Origin: Streptomyces sp. SID10853
Lineage (GTDB): Bacteria; Actinomycetota; Actinomycetes; Streptomycetales; Streptomycetaceae
Length of the DNA stretch: 32,690 bases
Direction: 5' to 3'
NCBI RefSeq assembly: GCF_010548145.1
Contig: NZ_JAAGLN010000062.1
Coordinates: 1-32,690 of the forward strand
The stretch's first letter is position 1, and the number at the start of each line of letters is the position of its first letter. The position numbers and the translations under genes were made by a program. Under the pieces are notes generated by a model. The model was not told the DNA's origin, ran no database searches, and was given only the letters and a program-made list of their open reading frames with translations. This document shows, piece by piece, positions 25,234 to 32,690 of the stretch.

Positions 25234-25973
25234 CGGTTTCCTCCGGGACGGTGACCGAAGGTGAAGTTGGCCCCGCCGTGCACTGTGCCACCGGCTACGC
25301 CGTACTGGTCACCCATGACGTGTACGGAGCCCAGTCCCGCCTGCCCTGCCGGCGTCACGGGGGGCGTGCCGGTTGCAGCGTCTGCCGGGGCGGCCCCGGC
25401 AGACGGCAATGGCCCGTACAGCCAGGCCGACAGCGGCCCGTTCTTGCTCTCCGGAGTAATGGGACGGAAGTCCTCCGGCCGGATTCCGGGATGGCCGTGC
25501 CGGACGATTCCCTGGTGTACGGAGTCCGACACGCAGAGCGCGAAATCGTCGGAGCGCTCCCGCAGTGCGCTCCGGAGCAGTTTGGCGTCGAGCAGTCGGC
25601 AGGCGTGGTTCAGGTCGGAGCCGACCCAGCCGTTCCTGTCATCAACGGCGACATAGCCGGTCGACAGGACGGCGCGCAGCCGGATCTGGGCGCTGCTGGA
25701 GGCCCGCTGATTGGTAGCCCGCAGTTGGAGGGGCAGCTCTGTGATCAGGGCGCGTAGCAAGGCACTGACCGATGCATTGGCGTCGATCAGCTCCATCACG
25801 GAGTCGCCGCGGTCTGCGCGCTTCCGCTGGGACTCGTCGATGGAGGCAGCGGCCAGGGTGCCGTCGGCGATGTCGTAGAGCATGCGCCGCAGATACGCCT
25901 GCTCGACGTCGGTTCTGTCGCTGTAGCGCTCGATGTCCAGCAGGAGAAGGGTCTGGTTCACGGGGGTGCTCAT
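25230..25973 (-). CDS. Class III nucleotidyl cyclase domain protein (PycC-like)
   Basis: The 247-residue product is a minimal cyclase homology domain with a C-terminal tag. The first metal-binding Asp is Asp13 in LLLLDIERYS. The second is Asp57 in DRGDSVM. The transition-state pair Asn122 and Arg126 (N-x3-R) lies in GWVGSDLNHACRLLDA. All residues needed for a symmetric homodimeric cyclase are therefore present. The base specificity (A, G, C or U) cannot be read safely. Residues 221-240 form a Gly-rich GDQYGVAGGTVHG...FG motif also found in the next gene's product. ATG 25973 has AGAGG upstream. This family is common in Streptomyces. Its operon with a PycTM-like protein points to cUMP/cCMP-type defence signalling rather than housekeeping cAMP synthesis. 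Confidence 0.8.
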   Translation of the reverse strand: MSTPVNQTLLLLDIERYSDRTDVEQAYLRRMLYDIADGTLAAASIDESQRKRADRGDSVMELIDANASVSALLRALITELPLQLRATNQRASSSAQIRLRAVLSTGYVAVDDRNGWVGSDLNHACRLLDAKLLRSALRERSDDFALCVSDSVHQGIVRHGHPGIRPEDFRPITPESKNGPLSAWLYGPLPSAGAAPADAATGTPPVTPAGQAGLGSVHVMGDQYGVAGGTVHGGANFTFGHRPGGNR

Positions 25974-26057
25974 GGGTGCCTCTCGGTCGGTTTGCCGTAC
26001 GGCGACAGAGTGACCGGAACCGGATACCGACGGTGAGGACAGACGGCACTGAGGAAG

Positions 26058-26073
26058 TGTGACCGTGTGCACA
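26058..26073. promoter_or_regulatory. Candidate CRP-like site upstream of cyclase operon
   Basis: TGTGA-N6-GCACA matches the CRP consensus TGTGA-N6-TCACA at 9 of 10 fixed positions. It is centred about 93 bases upstream of the cyclase start, and the Crp/Fnr gene is the adjacent upstream gene. It coincides with one arm of the hairpin at 26060-26101, so the two readings compete. Confidence 0.4.
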
Positions 26074-26101
26074 GAGGGCGGGCCCTCTGCGCACACGGTC
26101 A
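26060..26101 (-). terminator. 20-bp hairpin overlapping the Crp/Fnr stop codon
   Basis: In minus-strand RNA the 20-base arm TGACCGTGTGCGCAGAGGGC pairs with GCCCTCTGTGCACACGGTCA across a 2-nt loop, with one G-U. The first arm begins with the regulator's TGA stop. No T-run follows. It probably stabilises or ends the regulator mRNA and separates it from the cyclase operon. Confidence 0.6.
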
Positions 26102-26803
26102 GGCGCCCGCACCGATCCGTCGCAGTACGTCCGGGCGCAAGATGATCAATGTGCGGCGCCCTGTCACGACGACCTTGCGTTCTCGCAGTTCCTTGAGAAG
26201 CCGCTGAACCATCTCCCGCGAGGCGCTGATGGAACCAGCGAGCTCGACCTTGCTCAGCGGTACAGCCAGTTCGATGCCTTCCGGCACCGCCCGTCCGTGG
26301 GCCCTGGCCAGCTCCAGCAGCAGTACGGCGAGGCGCTCACGCACGGTGAGTGAAGCGAACTGCAGCCGCCGCTGGTCACCGGCGCGGGTGCGGTCGCTGG
26401 CCAGGCCGAGCAACTGCATCGCGGCGTCGGGGAACTCGGACAGGTATGTCCGGAACCCGTTGTAGTCGATCGTCCTGGCCCGTACCGCTTCCAGTGCTGT
26501 GACGGTGGCCGATCGCGGACGACCGGTGAGGGCGGCGGATTCGCCGATGATGTCTCCGGGGCCGCGCAGCGCCAGCAGCACCACGTACCCATTGGGTGCG
26601 GTGGCCGTCACCTTGGTCCAGCCGCTGAGGACGATCAGGACGTGAGCCGACGGTTCGTACTCCCGCACGAGCACGCTTCGTGGGGCGAACCGCATCTCGC
26701 GACCGAGAGTGAGCAGCGCGCCACGGTCTCCTTCTTCGAGGCGGGCCAGGAAGGGCACTCGGTCGTCGAGACCGTCTGCTCCCGGGGCCGGTACCTGCAC
26801 CAT
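26099..26803 (-). CDS. Crp/Fnr-family transcriptional regulator
   Basis: The 234-residue product has an N-terminal cyclic-nucleotide-binding beta-barrel with a phosphate-binding cassette PGDIIGESAALTGRPRSATV (a Gly-Glu-Ser and Arg-Ser-Ala arrangement compatible with cNMP binding). The dimer helix follows, then a C-terminal winged helix with recognition region VELAGSISASREMVQRLLKEL and the wing RRTLII. ATG 26803 has GGAG 8 nt upstream; the much longer upstream frame lacks a start signal. It is not the usual streptomycete Crp locus. Its position directly upstream of a nucleotidyl cyclase gene suggests it senses that cyclase's product or controls the operon. This link is inferred from proximity and the CRP-like site. 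Confidence 0.88.
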   Translation of the reverse strand: MVQVPAPGADGLDDRVPFLARLEEGDRGALLTLGREMRFAPRSVLVREYEPSAHVLIVLSGWTKVTATAPNGYVVLLALRGPGDIIGESAALTGRPRSATVTALEAVRARTIDYNGFRTYLSEFPDAAMQLLGLASDRTRAGDQRRLQFASLTVRERLAVLLLELARAHGRAVPEGIELAVPLSKVELAGSISASREMVQRLLKELRERKVVVTGRRTLIILRPDVLRRIGAGA

Positions 26804-26840
26804 GACCGTTCTCCGTCCCCCAGTGGCGGCCTGCAGGGAC

Positions 26841-26846
26841 AAGTTA
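26841..26846 (-). promoter_or_regulatory. Candidate -10 for the Crp/Fnr gene
   Basis: TAACTT on the minus strand lies 38 bases upstream of the start codon. No good -35 is seen. The assignment is tentative. The whole stretch 26804-27172 (369 bases) is a divergent regulatory region without a supported gene. Confidence 0.25.
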
Positions 26847-26949
26847 CTGAAAGCAGCATCCGTGCCGGGCAGGAACGAGAAGACAGCCCGAGCGGCAGGC
26901 GTCGCCCTCGGTGAAGAAACATGGTGCGCGGGGGAGCTTCGCATTTGTT

Positions 26950-26978
26950 TTGACCACAGTCGATGCGGTAGGTACGCT
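26950..26978 (+). promoter_or_regulatory. str operon (rpsL) promoter
   Basis: TTGACC (26950-26955) and TACGCT (26973-26978) have a 17-base spacer, a near-consensus housekeeping promoter. A leader of about 190 nt follows, with a CCGACC-GCGTG-GGTCGG hairpin (27106-27122) and no supported gene. Confidence 0.75.
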
Positions 26979-27172
26979 CTGACCTTGTGCCTGGGGTGTG
27001 CCCTGGCTCCTGTGCGTGTCTTCAACCGCATGACGAGCTGTAAGTGACCACCGCAATCTGTGCCCTTCCCGCCATGTCGGCGGGGGTCTGCAGTATTCGA
27101 CACACCCGACCGCGTGGGTCGGAGTTGTTCCAGGTTAGTTTCACTACACGGCACACAGAAACCGGAGAAGTA

Positions 27173-27544
27173 GTGCCTACGATCCAGCAGCTGGTCCGGA
27201 AGGGCCGGCAGGACAAGGTCGAGAAGAACAAGACTCCCGCGCTCGAGGGCTCGCCCCAGCGTCGTGGTGTCTGCACCCGTGTCTTCACGACCACCCCGAA
27301 GAAGCCCAACTCGGCGCTCCGCAAGGTCGCGCGTGTTCGTCTGACCTCCGGCATTGAGGTCACGGCCTACATCCCGGGTGAGGGACACAACCTGCAGGAG
27401 CACTCGATCGTGCTCGTGCGTGGTGGCCGTGTGAAGGACCTGCCCGGTGTTCGCTACAAGATCATCCGCGGTTCGCTCGACACCCAGGGTGTCAAGAACC
27501 GCAAGCAGGCCCGCAGCCGCTACGGCGCCAAGAAGGAGAAGTAA
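27173..27544 (+). CDS. rpsL: 30S ribosomal protein S12
   Basis: S12 is part of the decoding centre and the streptomycin-binding neighbourhood. The 123-residue product begins (V/M)PTIQQLVRKGRQDK and has TTTPKKPNSALRKVARVRL with Lys43 and GRVKDLPGVRYK with Lys88. Both positions, where streptomycin-resistance and dependence mutations fall in streptomycetes, are wild type. GTG 27173 follows GGAGAAG. It is the first gene of the str operon, with rpsG starting 2 bases after its stop. Confidence 0.98.
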   Translation: MPTIQQLVRKGRQDKVEKNKTPALEGSPQRRGVCTRVFTTTPKKPNSALRKVARVRLTSGIEVTAYIPGEGHNLQEHSIVLVRGGRVKDLPGVRYKIIRGSLDTQGVKNRKQARSRYGAKKEK

Positions 27545-27546
27545 GA

Positions 27547-28017
27547 ATGCCTCGTAAGGGCCCCGCCCCGAAGCGCCCGGTCATCATTGACCCGGTCTAT
27601 GGTTCTCCTCTTGTCACCTCGCTGATCAACAAGATCCTGCTGAACGGCAAGCGTTCCACCGCCGAGCGGATCGTGTACGGCGCCATGGAGGGCCTGCGCG
27701 AGAAGACCGGCGCCGACCCGGTCATCACGCTGAAGCGCGCTCTCGAGAACGTCAAGCCGTCTCTCGAGGTCAAGTCCCGCCGTGTCGGTGGCGCCACCTA
27801 CCAGGTGCCGATCGAGGTCAAGCCCGGTCGCGCCGCCACCCTCGCGCTGCGCTGGGTCGTCGGCTACTCCCGCGCCCGTCGCGAGAAGACGATGACCGAG
27901 CGGCTCACCAACGAGCTGCTCGACGCCTCGAACGGTCTTGGCGCTGCCGTCAAGAAGCGTGAGGACACCCACAAGATGGCCGAGTCCAACAAGGCCTTCG
28001 CGCACTACCGCTGGTAG
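27547..28017 (+). CDS. rpsG: 30S ribosomal protein S7
   Basis: S7 nucleates assembly of the 30S head and lines the mRNA/E-site. The 156-residue product shows the typical N-terminus MPRKGPAPKRPV, the conserved INKILLNGKRSTAERIVYGAM and the C-terminal AHYRW. The start lies 2 bases after the rpsL stop, with GAAGGAGAAG at the end of rpsL acting as ribosome-binding site, so the two are translationally coupled. Confidence 0.98.
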   Translation: MPRKGPAPKRPVIIDPVYGSPLVTSLINKILLNGKRSTAERIVYGAMEGLREKTGADPVITLKRALENVKPSLEVKSRRVGGATYQVPIEVKPGRAATLALRWVVGYSRARREKTMTERLTNELLDASNGLGAAVKKREDTHKMAESNKAFAHYRW

Positions 28018-28055
28018 TCGCTACCCACATCGAGACCGAGAGAAGATTGAGCCTT

Positions 28056-30185
<2,130 letters not shown>

Positions 30186-30342
30186 CTCTTCCGAGTCCAC
30201 GCTTTAGGCTTATCACCGGAGCCACTGGGGCATTCGACGCAGAGCGCAAGCAATGCGACGGGTGCCCCGGGCCCCGGCATCCCAGCAAAGATCACCTGGC
30301 GCCGATGAAGCAAGGCGTACAGAACCACTCCAGGAGGACCCA
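30186..30342 (+). promoter_or_regulatory. fusA-tuf spacer, possible internal tuf promoter
   Basis: TAGGCT (30205-30210) followed by TTATCA gives -10-like sequence, but no convincing -35 lies 16-18 bases upstream. A separate tuf1 promoter in this gap has been reported for other streptomycetes, so I mark the spacer as a candidate only. GGAGGA directly precedes the tuf GTG. Confidence 0.35.
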
Positions 30343-31536
<1,194 letters not shown>

Positions 31537-31589
31537 TCACTTGACGGTCTGACCTGGTCGCTCACACAGAGCACCTGGTAACAGCAGAG

Positions 31590-31629
31590 GGCCCCCGGTC
31601 CGCCGTTCGTCGGCGGACCGGGGGCCTTT
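31590..31629 (+). terminator. str operon terminator after tuf
   Basis: GGCCCCCGGTCCGCC (31590-31604) and GGCGGACCGGGGGCC (31612-31626) form a perfect 15-bp stem with a 7-nt loop, followed by TTT. Confidence 0.92.
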
Positions 31630-31680
31630 CTGTGTGCGCGTTTGTGTGCGTGTTCCGGCGCCTGTGCCTGGTGCGGCCAG

Positions 31681-31786
31681 ACGTCCCGGAAGCTGGGCGC
31701 CGTGAAAGTTGTACGTATCGGAAGCCAGGCGCTCCGGAAGCCATGGGCCCCGGACGTTGTACGTCCCGGAAGCTATACGTCCCGGA
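31681..31786. repeat. Imperfect repeats of TACGTCCCGGAAGC
   Basis: Copies or part-copies occur at 31681-31693, 31712-31725, 31731-31741, 31760-31773 and 31776-31786. The last copies contain the stop codon of the minus-strand propeller gene. The gap 31627-31772 holds no other feature. Confidence 0.6.
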
Positions 31787-32690
31787 CCGGCCGCCACAGC
31801 CAGGGGAGCGCTCCGGGGCCGAGACCGGCGACGGTCGGGCCGGGGGAGTCCCCGGTGGTGCCGGCGGCCGTTCCGGTGGTCCCGGCCGGCTTCGTGGTCC
31901 CGGGCGTCCTTGTGGTCCCGGCGGTGCCGGCCCTCCCCGGGGTGCCGGCGCTCTCGGTCAGCAGGGTGGCTCCCGCGAGCGGTACGACGCCGTCGGTACG
32001 CCGCAGCACCTTCCCGTTCAGCAGGAGCTGGACGCGGCCGCGGTCGTCCTGGCCGAGCAGTACGGGCCCCGTGGGCCGGGCGGGGGAGTGCCCGCCGGAC
32101 CCGGCGCCGGTGCGGGATCCGGTGCCGGCGCCGCCCAGGTGCACATGGGTCGTCGCGGCCGTCGCGGGCCTGCGGTAGTACACGTCCACGCCGCCGTCCG
32201 GCGCCGCGACCGCGGCGGGCACGTCCCCCGGCAGCGGCAGAAGCGGGTCAGGGTGCAGCTCCAACGGCCCGCCCGCCACGGTCTGGGCCCAGTGGTGCAC
32301 GGTGTCCCGGCCCGAGGCGAAGACATGGACGCGGCCCGACGCGTCGACCGCGGCGGAGAGGCCGTCCTGGATCTGGGCGCCGCCCAGGTCCCGCCAGGGG
32401 GACCAGCTTCCCGTGGTGGAGCGGACCCGGGTGCTGATGCCCTGGGCGGCGTTGCGTACGAAGAGGTGCACCTGCCCCTCGCGGTCCGTGACCGCGACGG
32501 GCACGCCGATGCGGCGGCCGCGGTCCGGGTCGCTCTCCGGGTTGCCGAGCCCCGTCCACGCCGCGAACTCCCCGCCGGGCGTGCGCTGTTGGAGCAGCAC
32601 GATCTCGCGCGTGTTGGTCGAGCCGTGCCCGGCGATCGAGGAGAACCGCAGCCCGAACAGCAGCTGCCGGCCGTCCTTGAGCGCGGCCGC
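31773..32690 (-). CDS. Beta-propeller-like protein, 5' end beyond window
   Basis: The frame is open from the window edge to a TAG stop at 31773, giving 305 visible residues with the start missing. The sequence has repeated blades of the form 'G...VHLFVRN...G.WSPWRDLGG' and 'AAVDASGRVHVFASGRDTVHHWAQT', similar to tectonin/PLL-type or sialidase-like propeller domains of secreted actinobacterial proteins. The C-terminal part is low-complexity, rich in Gly, Thr and Pro (TAGTTRTPGTTKPAGTTGTA), as in linkers of extracytoplasmic proteins. A signal peptide cannot be assessed. Ligand binding or adhesion is a plausible role but is not shown. Confidence 0.75.
   Translation of the reverse strand, partial: AAALKDGRQLLFGLRFSSIAGHGSTNTREIVLLQQRTPGGEFAAWTGLGNPESDPDRGRRIGVPVAVTDREGQVHLFVRNAAQGISTRVRSTTGSWSPWRDLGGAQIQDGLSAAVDASGRVHVFASGRDTVHHWAQTVAGGPLELHPDPLLPLPGDVPAAVAAPDGGVDVYYRRPATAATTHVHLGGAGTGSRTGAGSGGHSPARPTGPVLLGQDDRGRVQLLLNGKVLRRTDGVVPLAGATLLTESAGTPGRAGTAGTTRTPGTTKPAGTTGTAAGTTGDSPGPTVAGLGPGALPWLWRPVRDV

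Noticed and set aside
27030..27047. Short leader peptide ATG ACG AGC TGT AAG TGA before rpsL
   Set aside because: Five codons without a ribosome-binding site or regulatory codon pattern; probably chance.
26804..27403. N-terminal extension of the Crp/Fnr gene to 27403
   Set aside because: It would run antisense through the rpsL promoter and start; no family homology in the added part.
27299..27438. Possible streptomycin-resistance changes in S12
   Set aside because: Lys43 and Lys88 are wild type.

Overview
The window is a piece of a high-GC actinobacterial chromosome, almost certainly a Streptomyces. The gene order is the conserved streptomycete ribosomal/transcription cluster: tRNA-Thr, tRNA-Met, rpmG, two MaoC-like hydratase genes, murB, add, aspC, tRNA-Trp, secE, nusG, rplK, rplA, rplJ, rplL, rpoB, rpoC, rpsL, rpsG, fusA, tuf. 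GTG and TTG starts are common, third codon positions are nearly all G/C, and RpoB numbering from the chosen TTG start agrees with the streptomycete rifampicin-site numbering (S433, H437).

Layout. 1-756 (-): 5' part of a cytosine-deaminase-like amidohydrolase. 1063-1252: tRNA-Thr(GGT) and tRNA-Met(CAT). 1338-2546: rpmG and a HadA/HadB-like hydratase pair, closed by a strong terminator. 2722-3777: murB, apparently leaderless. 3862-5241: a divergent NAD(P)-binding oxidoreductase/TetR regulator pair with candidate operators between them. 5231-7637 (-): adenosine deaminase, carrying an in-frame insertion of what looks like a Streptomyces interspersed repeat, then the aspC aminotransferase. 7931-9375: tRNA-Trp, secE, nusG. 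9558-10794: rplK-rplA. 11141-12410: rplJ-rplL behind a long structured leader (L10-leader type). 12772-20471: rpoB-rpoC from a clear promoter. 26950-31536: str operon rpsL-rpsG-fusA-tuf. 31773-32690 (-): 3' part of a beta-propeller-like protein.

The accessory part lies between rpoC and rpsL (about 20.5-26.8 kb), all on the minus strand. In transcription order it holds a Crp/Fnr regulator; a class III nucleotidyl cyclase domain protein with its metal and transition-state residues intact; a 704-residue protein with a degenerate P-loop and HEAT-like helices; an SPFH/band-7-like protein; a small three-helix membrane protein resembling the Pycsar effector PycTM (DUF5706); and an integral-membrane M48-type zinc peptidase. 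The five genes after the Crp gene form a compact operon. Two junctions are 4-base GTGA overlaps and the other two gaps are 24 and 36 bases. The cyclase and the P-loop protein share a 20-position glycine-rich motif with identical spacing. I read this as a candidate Pycsar-like cyclic-nucleotide signalling or defence operon with unusual extra components, placed in a core-gene locus. That is inference from domain content; no activity can be shown from sequence alone.
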